Assembly: GCA_900764105.1 (NCBI GenBank)
Contig: CAAFMS010000014.1
Location: 23,199-87,198, forward strand
Source of the DNA: Clostridia bacterium
Lineage (GTDB): Bacteria; Bacillota; Clostridia; Christensenellales; Borkfalkiaceae
Length of the DNA: 64,000 bases
Direction: 5' to 3'
In this document: positions 1 to 9,073 of the stretch, in pieces
Layout: each line of letters starts with the position of its first letter
How positions within the stretch are numbered: the first letter of the stretch is position 1
Made by a program: the position numbers and the translations under genes
Notes under the pieces: generated by a model
What the model was told of the DNA's origin: nothing
What the model saw: only the letters and a program-made list of their open reading frames with translations
The model's database searches: none

Positions 1-536
1 TGTATAATGACCCGATTAACGGAATATATGATTCTCTTGTAAAAGAAGGCGTAACAGAAGAATATAAAAAATACGCAAACACGCTGCGCGAATGCGGATT
101 AAAAAGCAAAAATTACGGATATCTTTTTGAATGTTTATCTTCACTGTGCGATACACTTTCAATCAAATATGACCTTGGTTTAAGGCTGAGAAATGCTTAT
201 ACTGAAAAAGACAATGCAAAACTTAAAGAAATTGCAGATGATTTTGAAAAAGTAATTAACAAATTAAATATATTTTACGATAATTTTTCAAATCTATGGT
301 ATAAAGAAAATAAGCCTGAAGGATTTGAAGTACAAGATATTCGTCTTGGCGGACTTATGCAAAGGCTAAAAGCAACCAAAAATCGACTTATCAATTATAT
401 AGATGGATCTTGTGAAAATTTGCCGGAGCTTGAAACAGAACTACTTGACGCGGAAGGTAGAGGAAAAGTAACAGATGAAAAAGATTTGTTTTGCATCAAT
501 TGTTGGTGTAAAAACGTAACAACCAATGTACTATAA
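1..536 (+). CDS. C-terminal part of GH20-type beta-N-acetylhexosaminidase (partial)
   Basis: Open frame entering from the left edge (first full codon at 3) and ending in TAA at 534-536. The roughly 177 visible residues are mostly helical and charged. They include the stretch ENKPEGFEVQDIRLGGLMQR, which I recognise from the C-terminal helical region of clostridial and Paenibacillus GH20 hexosaminidases. The family removes terminal GlcNAc or GalNAc from glycans. The catalytic Asp-Glu pair lies upstream and is not in the window, so activity cannot be judged. It converges on the sugar-uptake operon and is followed by a clear terminator. The family assignment is from memory of the tail motif, so it is moderately sure. 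Confidence 0.6.
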   Translation, partial: YNDPINGIYDSLVKEGVTEEYKKYANTLRECGLKSKNYGYLFECLSSLCDTLSIKYDLGLRLRNAYTEKDNAKLKEIADDFEKVINKLNIFYDNFSNLWYKENKPEGFEVQDIRLGGLMQRLKATKNRLINYIDGSCENLPELETELLDAEGRGKVTDEKDLFCINCWCKNVTTNVL

Positions 537-628
537 TACTTGTAAACAAAATTATTAAATACAAAAAAACAAACTCGATTTCATGTCACCGCAAAAGTAT
601 ACATATAAAATTAAATGAAGTTATTTGA

Positions 629-660
629 AATGTTCCCGATATAGCATCGGGAACATTTTT
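629..660 (+). terminator. Intrinsic terminator after the GH20 gene
   Basis: Perfect 12-bp inverted repeat (AATGTTCCCGAT, loop ATAG-C, ATCGGGAACATT) running into a T tract on the plus strand. It lies 93 bp after the GH20 stop codon and separates that gene from the convergent minus-strand operon. Confidence 0.85.
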
Positions 661-774
661 ACGTTATCTCGCTGTTTTCGCCCCGTAAGTCATAAAATAA
701 CTTTGCTTATAAAAAAGGAAAAACGATTTCGCTTTTCCTTCTTCGATTGCTTATTGAATTGTTTTACCGTAAAA

Positions 775-2211
775 TCAGTCGGCGTAAGGGATAACGAAAA
801 TCCCTTCGCCTATGCCGAGAGTATGCTCTAATTTGCCGTTATCGAGCGTTACGACCGTCTTTTTTCCGCCGACGTATACAACCGCTTTGTTATATTTTAA
901 AGCGTCGAACGTAAGCGTTATTTTATCTGTAAGTCCTTTGGTCGTTTCGTTATAATTAACAGCCATAATTCCGTCGTTGCCGTCCTCATCGTTAAAATAT
1001 CCGAAAAGCGTGTCGGCGGAAGTCGTCACCTCTTTAAGAGACGGAATACTGTCGAGCGACAACCTCGTCAGAAGTTGGAACGAAGTGTTCGTCGTTCTGT
1101 CTTTACCGGTCGTCGTGTGTCCGGCGTCGTTAGTGAAAGTTCCGATCCAGTCGAATTGAAGCAAAACGTGGTCGAAAGCGAGCAGTTCGCCGTTCGCCTT
1201 TTTAACGCTTTCGTAAATATCCGTTTTTTCGCCCGCGCGACTTATCATCGCTTCCTGACTTGCCGCAAATTCGAATCCGATAAGCGGGCTTGCATAACAG
1301 AAGCATGAAATACCGTCGTAACCGAACGCCATCAAAGCGTACTCCTGCATACGAATGTCCTCGTAAGAGGGAACTCTGTCTCTCGAACCGTAAATCGCGC
1401 CGCTTGCATTGCCGTCCTCGTCGATTCCGTAAGGCATTGTCTGAATAAAGAAATTGGTTTTCAATCCTTCATAAAAATTCGCGACTTTTTTCAACGTCTG
1501 CACGTCGAAAAGCCAGTTATCGTCAAGACACTTTTCGCCGTTTTCGTTGTATGTAAGAGGGTATCTGTCGGCGGAAAGCCATTTTTCGCCGGAAGTAAGT
1601 TTTGAAAGCACGTTATCGCAATAGAATTTGAGATAATCGGAATAAACGCCGTCGAATTCTTTCTGAACGACTTGCGCGAAAGAAGGGAACAGATTCGAGT
1701 AAAAGTTTCTGCCGTCGGAATTTTGATTCCACCAATCGACTTGCGCCGCCATAGACGTCATTTGCGATTTATTCGGTTCGTCCACGCATATGCCGAGGAC
1801 TGCGTCGCTTTGTTTGAATTCGGAAATCTTACGGTACGCCGTGCCGTCGGAAACGCCGGGATTGACGTAAACTTTAACGCCGTTATTTCCGAGAAGAGTT
1901 AAAGTTTTTTCGGCTTTTTCGTCGTAAGAATAAAAACTTTGCACTCCGTCGCCCGCGCCGATGGCGAAAAGCGTGCTTATGCCGGATTCGTTAATCCACT
2001 TAACGTTTGTTTCATCAAGGGTGGACGGAATAAGCCATCCGCTGATAGTGAGTTTATATTCGTCTTTTTTCAAATCGTAATCGGGTAAAATAATCTTAGT
2101 CATTCCGCTATTGTTTCCTTTATCGCTGTTTCCGTTGTCTCCGCCGCACGCCGCAAGCGAAAAAATCATTCCCGCGGCAAGCGCGGCGGACAAAATTTTA
2201 TTTAACTTCAT
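775..2211 (-). CDS. Lipoprotein with TIM-barrel-like putative glycoside hydrolase domain
   Basis: 478 residues. The lipobox SLAAC gives a lipidated Cys at residue 22. Residues about 37-478 are one domain that is repeated, clearly homologous, at residues about 880-1328 of the 1328-residue protein encoded at 9074-13060. Shared landmarks are an opening IILPDYD, a GWLIP segment, a strand ending in a DEP motif (Asp144-Glu145), LFPSFA, LTSGEKWLSADRY, NFFIQTMP, GYDGIS and a C-terminal GEGIFVIPYA. Regular strand-helix alternation and an acidic pair at a strand end resemble clan-A glycosidases, but I cannot name a family. It is the last gene of the sugar-transport operon and its start overlaps the phosphatase gene by 14 bp. 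Probable role: surface cleavage or binding of the imported glycan (inference). Confidence 0.6.
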   Translation of the reverse strand: MKLNKILSAALAAGMIFSLAACGGDNGNSDKGNNSGMTKIILPDYDLKKDEYKLTISGWLIPSTLDETNVKWINESGISTLFAIGAGDGVQSFYSYDEKAEKTLTLLGNNGVKVYVNPGVSDGTAYRKISEFKQSDAVLGICVDEPNKSQMTSMAAQVDWWNQNSDGRNFYSNLFPSFAQVVQKEFDGVYSDYLKFYCDNVLSKLTSGEKWLSADRYPLTYNENGEKCLDDNWLFDVQTLKKVANFYEGLKTNFFIQTMPYGIDEDGNASGAIYGSRDRVPSYEDIRMQEYALMAFGYDGISCFCYASPLIGFEFAASQEAMISRAGEKTDIYESVKKANGELLAFDHVLLQFDWIGTFTNDAGHTTTGKDRTTNTSFQLLTRLSLDSIPSLKEVTTSADTLFGYFNDEDGNDGIMAVNYNETTKGLTDKITLTFDALKYNKAVVYVGGKKTVVTLDNGKLEHTLGIGEGIFVIPYAD

Positions 2212-3433
2212 CGTTTATCATTCCTTTTATCAGTATTTTTCTGATTGCCGAAAATTCTTCTTCGGTAACGCCGCATACAGCCTTCAGATAATTTACCGCG
2301 CCGGCATTAAGACTTTCGTTGTTGCCGCAATAAACCGCTTTAATTCTTTCGAGAAAATATCCGAACGCGACGAAATTGCTCGAGTCGTCTTGCATTACGC
2401 CGTTTACAAATTGACCGTTTTCGATTTTACCGCGATATCTCGGACCGTAACTCGAAAAGCTGGTAAGTTCGAAATCTTTCGTCATATCGCTTTCGCTTAC
2501 GCCTAAAACGGATTCTATCAAAAAAGCCAACGTTCCCGTTCTGTCCGCTCCGGCATTGCAATGAAAGTATATCGGATAATTTTTTTCGTCTGCCAAAACG
2601 TCGAATATCGTTTTTAATGACGAAGCGGATATTTCCAGATAACTTCTGTCGTTTTCACCATAATGGCTGAATTCGGGAAGAATGTAGTTATATGCGTGAA
2701 AAGGCGCTTTGACGTATTTTACGTCTTTGCCTAACACGCTTTCGGTTTGCCCGCCGTCGTCTATATTTGCAAAACGCAAATCTATTTCGGTTTTTATTCC
2801 AAGCGTATTCTTCATCACGTCGAGACCGTTTTCGTCGAGAGCGCAATTCTGTCCGACGTTGATTTTACCTCCGCGATAAAGCAGATTGTAAGCGATAATT
2901 CCGTCGTCGGCTTTCCATCCTCCGAGATCGCGGACGTTTGCAGCGCCGCCGACCGTTATCGGTCTCACGCCGTTATCGTCGACTTTAAAACTGTCGATTT
3001 TCGTTTCCTTGTTTTCTCCGACGACTTTATAGTAATATGTCGTCCCGGGAATAAGAGTTCCGCCGAGGTTGCATCTTTCTCTTGTCGTTAAATAAACCTT
3101 CTTGTTTTCGAATCGTTCGTTATCCGCAAGATATACCGCATATTGAGAACTGCCGTCCGACTCCCAACTTATCGTGAAATTCTGCGCCATAGCCGTTCCG
3201 GTATATTCCGTAAGGATTTCCGCTTCTTTCGAACTTTCGGAAGTTTTGACATAGTCAAGATATTGCTCGGCTACGGTATCGACGTTCGCGCCGTTATACT
3301 CGGTTTTAAGAATCATATAATCTTCTTTGTTTTCACTGTTTGCGCCGTTATTTGATTGATTGTCGCACGCCGCAAGCGAAAAAATCATTCCCGCGGCAAG
3401 CGCGACCGATATTATTTTGTTTTTGCTGTTCAA
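2198..3433 (-). CDS. Secreted lipoprotein, FN3-like domain plus tyrosine-phosphatase domain
   Basis: 411 residues with lipobox SLAAC (Cys23). Residues about 80-150 look like a fibronectin type III module. Residues about 155-400 are a protein-tyrosine/serine phosphatase of the Y_phosphatase3 type, with the P-loop HCNAGADRTG (Cys292, Arg298; CX5R) and an upstream NVRDLGG motif typical of the family. The start is TTG at 3433, directly abutting the TAA of the permease gene. No ATG gives as good a signal peptide. The signal peptide is nearly identical to that of the next lipoprotein (ALAAGMIFSLAAC), suggesting duplicated 5' ends. An extracellular phosphatase inside a sugar-uptake operon could dephosphorylate a phosphorylated glycan or lipid, but the substrate is unknown. 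Confidence 0.75.
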   Translation of the reverse strand: MNSKNKIISVALAAGMIFSLAACDNQSNNGANSENKEDYMILKTEYNGANVDTVAEQYLDYVKTSESSKEAEILTEYTGTAMAQNFTISWESDGSSQYAVYLADNERFENKKVYLTTRERCNLGGTLIPGTTYYYKVVGENKETKIDSFKVDDNGVRPITVGGAANVRDLGGWKADDGIIAYNLLYRGGKINVGQNCALDENGLDVMKNTLGIKTEIDLRFANIDDGGQTESVLGKDVKYVKAPFHAYNYILPEFSHYGENDRSYLEISASSLKTIFDVLADEKNYPIYFHCNAGADRTGTLAFLIESVLGVSESDMTKDFELTSFSSYGPRYRGKIENGQFVNGVMQDDSSNFVAFGYFLERIKAVYCGNNESLNAGAVNYLKAVCGVTEEEFSAIRKILIKGMINDEVK

Positions 3434-4342
3434 TTAACCTTTAAGCCCTCCCGCAGAGAAATTACTCATTATGAGTTTATTGAATATCGTGAATACCATA
3501 AGCGAAACGGTTGCGAGAACGGTCATACCGGCAAACGCGACGGGCAGAAGCAATTTCCCTTCCATTTTCGTGTACAACTGGCTTACGCCGAGCGATATCG
3601 TCGGTCTGTTGGGCATAAACACGTAAGCGGTGTTATAATCGTTCCAGCAACCGATAAACGCCGTTATCGCGATAGCCGTCAAAATAGGTACCGCTTGCGG
3701 GTACATAATTTTCAAAAACACGCCGAGATCGGTCGCTCCGTCCAAAAACGCGCTTTCTGCGTATTCCCACGGGATTGCCGCGAAGAAGTTTTTGAAAAGA
3801 AGGAAACCAAGACCGAATCCGCCCGCCGCCATGAGGAAAATGCCGAAATAAGTATTCAAAAGATGCAATTTCATCATAAGGCGGTAGGTCGTCGCGATAC
3901 TTCCGACTGTCGGGATTATGAACGACACTATAGATACGTTATAAATAACGTTTTTCAACTTAAACTCGTATTTCGCGATTATATATGCGGTAAGCGCGGG
4001 AATGGTTATAGCAAGAGCAACCTGCCCCACGACGAGAACCACCGTCGTTATAATCGTATCGTGAAGGTAGACGGGATTTCTCGAAGATCCCGCAATCTGC
4101 ACGGTAAAAAGCGTTTTGTAGTTATCGAGCGTGGAGTTTCCGAAATCGAACAGTTTAAACGAGTCGATAATGAAGTTTCCCGATGTTCTGAAAGAGTTCA
4201 GAAGAAGCCAGAGATACATATAAACGTAAGACAAAGAAAGCAAAGACATGATTATAATGCCTATGATTCTGAACGTTTTGTCTATACCCGTTCTTTTCGT
4301 CGCGCTTTTTCTGTGAAGGCGAAAAGTAACCGTTTTATTCAT
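3434..4342 (-). CDS. Sugar ABC transporter permease, MalG type
   Basis: 302 residues from MNKTVTF. An in-frame extension to 4606 is Arg-rich antisense of the upstream permease and is rejected. There are six predicted membrane segments and the inner-membrane EAA motif near residue 200 (EYAESAFLDGATDLGVFLKI), which contacts the ATPase. CUT1-family permeases of this kind import oligosaccharides together with a MalF-type partner. The start codon overlaps the partner's stop codon by one base (TGATG), so the two are translationally coupled. No ATPase gene is nearby; as in other Firmicutes a shared MsmX-type ATPase is probably encoded elsewhere. Confidence 0.9.
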   Translation of the reverse strand: MNKTVTFRLHRKSATKRTGIDKTFRIIGIIIMSLLSLSYVYMYLWLLLNSFRTSGNFIIDSFKLFDFGNSTLDNYKTLFTVQIAGSSRNPVYLHDTIITTVVLVVGQVALAITIPALTAYIIAKYEFKLKNVIYNVSIVSFIIPTVGSIATTYRLMMKLHLLNTYFGIFLMAAGGFGLGFLLFKNFFAAIPWEYAESAFLDGATDLGVFLKIMYPQAVPILTAIAITAFIGCWNDYNTAYVFMPNRPTISLGVSQLYTKMEGKLLLPVAFAGMTVLATVSLMVFTIFNKLIMSNFSAGGLKG

Positions 4343-5301
4343 CAGTATTCCACCTCCGAGAACGCTTTTTCCATAAGACTCTTGAAAACGAGAACCAACG
4401 TTCCGCCGAGAACGGCGACCACTACTCCGAGCGCGGCGGGATACCCTACGGTGTTTCCGCCCGTTACGTTGCTTATTATCATCCACGCTACCGTACCCGT
4501 GCCCGTAGTTCCAGCCATAGACTCGCCGACCATCAAAAGCGACGGCGTGTACCAGCCGAGCGCGCCGCTTATGAGCGTTATGCTCATTGTCGTGATGACG
4601 GGCCATATCATGGGGATTACTATCGAAATAAACTGCCTCATTTCGGAAGCCCCGTCGAGTTCCGCGCTCTCTAAAACGCTGTCGGGAAGCCTTGCCATAG
4701 ACGAAGTAAAGTAAATTATATTACCGTTTACGCCCGCCCATACGCTGAATATCAATATGGCTTTCCATGCCGTCCGACTGTCCGCAAGCGCGCCGTTTTC
4801 GATTACGAAACGATTGCTGTAACCGAGTTTTTCGAGTATCGTAAAAAGACTTTTATAAGTTTGCGTTCCGGAAACCGATATTTTGTAAAACAAACAGAGA
4901 ATAACGGTTGAAAGGACGCACGGAACGTACATTCCGACCCTTAAAACGGCATGCCCCGCAACTTTTTTATAAATAAGATACGAGAAGAAAAGCGTTAATG
5001 GTAAGTTTATCAAAAGCGCAAGTCCCATAAGGGATAACGTGTTAAGCCACGATCTCGGCGAAAGCATTCCCGCTTCTTTTATTCCGAACATAAAGCGGAA
5101 CACGTCGAGATATTGTTCGACGCCGACAAAGTTCAGTTCGCCGTTAATTGTTTCGGTGAAAAAGGAATTATAGACCATGCCTATATTCATGCAGAACCAG
5201 AACACGATAAAGTGTATTATCGGCCATGCGAGTCCGCCGTAAATAAACAGCGTTTTTCCTAAATTCCTTTTTCTTTTGGGTTTTACGATATCGTTTTTCA
5301 T
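4342..5301 (-). CDS. Sugar ABC transporter permease, MalF/UgpA type
   Basis: 319 residues with a cytoplasmic basic N-terminus (KPKRKRNLGK) followed by about six membrane helices. An EAA loop is visible near residue 215 (LESAELDGASEMRQFISIVI). It pairs with the MalG-type permease encoded immediately downstream. The gene starts directly after the TAA of the solute-binding protein gene, with no gap. Substrate cannot be read from the sequence; the surrounding surface proteins and rhamnosidase suggest a plant or host glycan oligosaccharide. Confidence 0.9.
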   Translation of the reverse strand: MKNDIVKPKRKRNLGKTLFIYGGLAWPIIHFIVFWFCMNIGMVYNSFFTETINGELNFVGVEQYLDVFRFMFGIKEAGMLSPRSWLNTLSLMGLALLINLPLTLFFSYLIYKKVAGHAVLRVGMYVPCVLSTVILCLFYKISVSGTQTYKSLFTILEKLGYSNRFVIENGALADSRTAWKAILIFSVWAGVNGNIIYFTSSMARLPDSVLESAELDGASEMRQFISIVIPMIWPVITTMSITLISGALGWYTPSLLMVGESMAGTTGTGTVAWMIISNVTGGNTVGYPAALGVVVAVLGGTLVLVFKSLMEKAFSEVEY

Positions 5302-6720
5302 TTAAATTCTCTTCATCCATTCCGACCAAAGTCCCTGGTGATGTACGGCTTCGGTCTGTAAAACGTCGTGTCTTATATTCTCTTTAGTCATTTTGTTTCT
5401 CGCCATCGTTATAAACGGACTTGTTCCCGCAACGAACAGTTCGAGCGCGCCCGTTCTGAACACGTCGGTTTTCGCAAAACGATAAATGAGATCGGACGAT
5501 TTTGCAAGATCTACTATTTCTTGTCCGAACGCGCCGAATTCGATTTTTTCGTCGGTCGTATACACCATCGGGAACTGAAGGGTTTTTTCCGCTGTCGCAA
5601 CTCCTTTTTCGGAAAGTACGAATGCGAGGAAATCCTTTGCGCCGGAAACGTTGACGGCGTCCGACGGAACGAAGAACGTTTCGCCGGGAAGGTTCATCGC
5701 AAGCGCGGTTTTATCGCCCGCGTTGTAAACGGGGTACGCGCCGAAATGGTAATCCGTGAAGCCCACTTCGCCGAGAATTTGTTCCATTTCCGTTGCGAAC
5801 CAACTTCCGCTGAACGTGAATACGCAATCGCCGTTTACGAACGACTGTTGAGATTCGGTATGATTTTGCGAGGAAGATACGAGATTGCTTGCGGTATCGG
5901 AAGTTGCGCCGATAAGGTCGTAAATCGTTTCAAGCGCCCGTAAAGCCGCGGCAGTATCGAGTTTCGACGTGGGATAACCGCCGTCTACGTCGTTATATTC
6001 GTAATATGCGGTGTAGCCTTCGGGATCGAGTTCGTACCAAAGTCCGTGGAAGAGCCAATCCATGTAGTTGACGGTAAGTCCGCACGAGAACGGAGCGACC
6101 GTTCTGCCCGTTCTGGTGTTTTTGAGACTCGCCGACTTTACGGCTTTGCACAGGTCTATAAGTCCCTGAACGGTACTCGGCCATTCGCCTTTTTTATATT
6201 CGCCGAAAGAGTCGATTTTATTAAGATAGGTTTGGTTGTAGATAAGCCCCCAACTCGAATATACGTAACTCGAGAGATAAGACTTATCGTTATAAGTACC
6301 CATATCTGTTATTTGGTTGTCCACAACTCTCGATTTTGCGGAAGTTCCGTATTTAGTCGAACTAAGAACGTCGTCGATAGACTCGATCGCTCCGTTTCTT
6401 ATCCACTTTATCCAGTTATTCATCGTATGTCCGACAAAATACAAATCTTCCTTTTCGGAACCGGGGTTGTTCATGAGCGTGAGCAAGTTGGAAACGAGTT
6501 CGGGATCGGACGAAACGTGGACTTTGATTCCCGTTTCTTCATAGTACGCCGAAGCAATGTTTTCTATCCATTTCGAGCCGAGTCCTTTATCTATTACTTT
6601 AACGTAAACGTCGCCGCCGCCCGCCGAATTTCCGCTGCCGCTGTTTCCGCCGTTTCCGTCGCATGCGACAAATGTTAAAGTAAGTACCGCGCAAAGCATT
6701 GCGCATAATAATTTTTTCAT
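5302..6720 (-). CDS. Extracellular sugar-binding lipoprotein (SBP family 1)
   Basis: 472 residues. The signal peptide ends in the lipobox FVAC (Cys20), followed by a Gly/Asn/Ser linker. The fold is that of family-1 solute-binding proteins: an early strand with VKVIDKG, a middle FTFSGSWFATEM segment and a ligand-cleft region with LAMNLPGETFFVPSDA. It captures the sugar outside the membrane and delivers it to the two permeases encoded directly downstream. It is preceded by 83 bp without a gene and by the surface protein at 6804. Confidence 0.88.
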   Translation of the reverse strand: MKKLLCAMLCAVLTLTFVACDGNGGNSGSGNSAGGGDVYVKVIDKGLGSKWIENIASAYYEETGIKVHVSSDPELVSNLLTLMNNPGSEKEDLYFVGHTMNNWIKWIRNGAIESIDDVLSSTKYGTSAKSRVVDNQITDMGTYNDKSYLSSYVYSSWGLIYNQTYLNKIDSFGEYKKGEWPSTVQGLIDLCKAVKSASLKNTRTGRTVAPFSCGLTVNYMDWLFHGLWYELDPEGYTAYYEYNDVDGGYPTSKLDTAAALRALETIYDLIGATSDTASNLVSSSQNHTESQQSFVNGDCVFTFSGSWFATEMEQILGEVGFTDYHFGAYPVYNAGDKTALAMNLPGETFFVPSDAVNVSGAKDFLAFVLSEKGVATAEKTLQFPMVYTTDEKIEFGAFGQEIVDLAKSSDLIYRFAKTDVFRTGALELFVAGTSPFITMARNKMTKENIRHDVLQTEAVHHQGLWSEWMKRI

Positions 6721-6803
6721 TTATTAGTCTCCCGTTTATAAATTTAAACTCGGCAAGTCTCGTTTAAAATTCGACTTGCCGAAGTTTGTTGTAACGTCAA
6801 TTA

Positions 6804-8903
6804 TCAGTCGTTTTTCTTCTTTTTCGCTATAACGATAACTGCCGCAGCCGCGAGAACGGAGAGCGCCGAAGCGCTTGCGACCGAACCGCCGCAACCTTTA
6901 CTCGATCCGCTCTGAGAATCTCCGCTGCCGCTCGGCTTTTCGGTAACGTACGTAAGAGAGAGTTCGTTTGATTTAAATTCGCCGAACGCATTCTTAACAG
7001 TATAATAAACTTTTACCGTTCCTTCCTTCGTGAAAGTAAGGAATTTCGTATCCTTATCGTAAGTCGCGTCGCCTTCTATAACAATGTCGCCGAGCGTTTC
7101 GCCTGCAACTTCAAAATAAGAAAGGGTAAGCCCCGCTCTCGGAGTTTTGAACTCGGTCTTTCCGCTTGTGGTGGCAAGCTTCACGTTCATCATTTCTTCG
7201 GCGGAAACGGGAGTTTCTTTTGTCGAAGCAAGTTTAACGGTGAAATCGTTCCCGATGTCCTGAGTGCAAACGTTTGTATATACGCCCGAAACTATCGCGG
7301 CGTTTTCAAGATAAATCTCCACAACCGCCGTTTCGCTTCCGCCAACGTATACCGCGCAGTAATATCCTTCCTGAACTCCGTCGATATAATAAGGAATAGC
7401 CGCAATCGTTATTTTCGTCGCTTTTCCGCTTTCAAACGAACCTTTTGGAAGCTCGCTTACAGGAACTTCTTCCATATTCGTCGAACCTTCCGAGGTTGCG
7501 CCGACCGAAATGCTCGAATTCGTGAACCAGAAGAATATTCCTCCGTTTTCGTGAACGCCTTTATCCGAAGCCGCTTTCATAAGAATGTACGCGGAGAATT
7601 TTCCGTTGTAAGTCGGTGTTAAAACAAAGTTAAGCTTATCGTAAGCCGCGGCTTTTAAGGACGCGGATACGAACGCTTTGTTAAGCTTCTCTTCAGAAGA
7701 AACGAGTTTGAATTCTTTTCCCGCGCCTATCGGCATTACTTCCGAAATATCTTTTTCGATATATTCGCCCGCAACGACAGGTTCGGGTTCGCTTCCGACA
7801 AGGCAGAATTCGACGTAATCGAAAGCAAGCTGAACGGTTTTATTTGCGCCCGAATGAGTTCTTTTGATAACTATTTCGCTTATATATCCGTCTCCGTCCG
7901 CCAAAGGAGCTGCCTTGAGTTTCAGAGTTTTCGCCGTGTTTCCGTAACCGAATTTAACCGAGCCCGCGCTCTTCGCGTTTTCGCCGGCGCCGTAACCCGA
8001 AACCGTTACGGTATTTTCGCCGCCCCAGTTGCTCGCGCCTATTCTTATTTTAACATAGTCGAAAAATTCAACTTTATATTTTCTTCCGAGTTTTATCGTG
8101 TAAGAAGTGATTCCGTCCTCGGTTTCGCCTTCCGTCCAGGTCTGTTTGGTCGATCCGTCTACGCCGTCGTTAATAAAGAAAGGAAGGTCGGGGTTGTTAT
8201 CCGCCGTTACTTTATCTTTTCTTCCGTCCAACCATGCGTTTTCGCCGTCGAAATCTGCAAACAGGTTGGTTTCGGGTTTCTCGTCTACGTTTCCGTCCTG
8301 TTTAGCCGACAAAACGAGTTTAACATAATCGGCAAAAATCTGTCCTGCGGCAGACGCGTTCGTCTGAACTTTCTTCATGACGAATCCGCCGATATAACCG
8401 TCCGCGTCGGCAAGCTTTGCCGCGTCGAGAACAAGAGTCGTTATCGCATTGCCGAAGCCCGACTTCACGCTTCCCGCAGAGGTTGCGAATTCCGTATCGC
8501 CAAGCGCATAGCCGTACGTTTCGATATCGTTGTTTTCGTTCCAGTTGCCTACGCAGAGCTTTATTTCGACTTTGGCAAAATTCTCGGCTTTATATTTGTT
8601 CGCAAATTTAACGGTTATCGCTTCGCCCGAAACGCTTTCCGTCCAGGTGAATTTCGTAGAACCGTCGCCGTTAAAAATAGGCAGACCGGGGTTGTTGTCC
8701 ACGGTGCAACTCGTAACCTTGTTGCCGCCGACTTCTAACCACGCAGATACCGTATCCATATCGAGAACGACGTCCGCAGCAGGTCTTTCGTCCACATTGT
8801 CGGCTTTTGCAACCGTAAAGTTCATTGCAAACGCCGCCAGACTTACGGCAAGCATTACCGCAACGGCAATCAGAATATTGCCTTTTTTGAATGTTTTAAT
8901 CAT
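6804..8903 (-). CDS. Surface protein with two copies of the repeated beta domain and GCGG C-terminal anchor
   Basis: 699 residues. The start MIKTF at 8903 is chosen because GGAGG sits 7 nt upstream; a TTG at 8921 lies before that site. The signal peptide ends near VAKA. Two copies of the repeated domain follow (about 40-200 and 208-370), each with W-L-(E/D), DNNP-LP-F, GDGSTK or a variant, WTE, AGSV and LAD-DGYI landmarks. After an unrecognised beta-rich region (about 375-560) comes an Ig-like segment. The C-terminus is Ser/Gly-rich, then GCGG, about 18 hydrophobic residues, then KKKK, which looks like a sorting or anchoring tail. The domain is shared with the 1328-residue protein, so both probably bind the same glycan at the cell surface (inference). 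Confidence 0.65.
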   Translation of the reverse strand: MIKTFKKGNILIAVAVMLAVSLAAFAMNFTVAKADNVDERPAADVVLDMDTVSAWLEVGGNKVTSCTVDNNPGLPIFNGDGSTKFTWTESVSGEAITVKFANKYKAENFAKVEIKLCVGNWNENNDIETYGYALGDTEFATSAGSVKSGFGNAITTLVLDAAKLADADGYIGGFVMKKVQTNASAAGQIFADYVKLVLSAKQDGNVDEKPETNLFADFDGENAWLDGRKDKVTADNNPDLPFFINDGVDGSTKQTWTEGETEDGITSYTIKLGRKYKVEFFDYVKIRIGASNWGGENTVTVSGYGAGENAKSAGSVKFGYGNTAKTLKLKAAPLADGDGYISEIVIKRTHSGANKTVQLAFDYVEFCLVGSEPEPVVAGEYIEKDISEVMPIGAGKEFKLVSSEEKLNKAFVSASLKAAAYDKLNFVLTPTYNGKFSAYILMKAASDKGVHENGGIFFWFTNSSISVGATSEGSTNMEEVPVSELPKGSFESGKATKITIAAIPYYIDGVQEGYYCAVYVGGSETAVVEIYLENAAIVSGVYTNVCTQDIGNDFTVKLASTKETPVSAEEMMNVKLATTSGKTEFKTPRAGLTLSYFEVAGETLGDIVIEGDATYDKDTKFLTFTKEGTVKVYYTVKNAFGEFKSNELSLTYVTEKPSGSGDSQSGSSKGCGGSVASASALSVLAAAAVIVIAKKKKND

Positions 8904-8933
8904 ACATTGTCCTCCAAACAATTAGTTTTCGTT

Positions 8934-9053
8934 TTAAATAAATTCGTTATAGCCGAAATCGTTGTCGCCGTCTTTCAGCGGGTCGCTCGTCGCGATGACA
9001 TCGGTCGTAAATTCTATAATTTCAAGTTCGGGATTGTCGTAAAATTTCTTCAT
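8934..9053 (-). CDS. 39-residue acidic protein between the two surface-protein genes
   Basis: Short frame that begins MKKFYDNPELEIIEFTTDV and ends with an Asp-rich, aromatic tail (DGDNDFGYNEFI). AGAGGTGG lies 6-13 nt before the ATG as a ribosome-binding site. It sits in the 170-bp gap between the two large genes, on the same strand. I recognise the style of opening (KKxYxxPxLEII) from tiny uncharacterised clostridial proteins found beside surface or cellulose-binding proteins, but I cannot name a family. It has no signal peptide and no Cys, so it is not an obvious thioether peptide precursor. Confidence 0.6.
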   Translation of the reverse strand: MKKFYDNPELEIIEFTTDVIATSDPLKDGDNDFGYNEFI

Positions 9054-9073
9054 AATCGCCACCTCTCATTATT

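Noticed and set aside
4343..4606. 88-codon N-terminal extension of the MalG-type permease
   Set aside because: It lies wholly inside the upstream permease gene in another frame and encodes an Arg/His-rich stretch; MNKTV at 4342 gives the normal family start.
3356..4714. 452-codon plus-strand open frame
   Set aside because: It is antisense to the permease and phosphatase genes, has an Arg/His/Glu-rich product of the kind expected from reading GC-biased codons backwards, and no ribosome-binding site.
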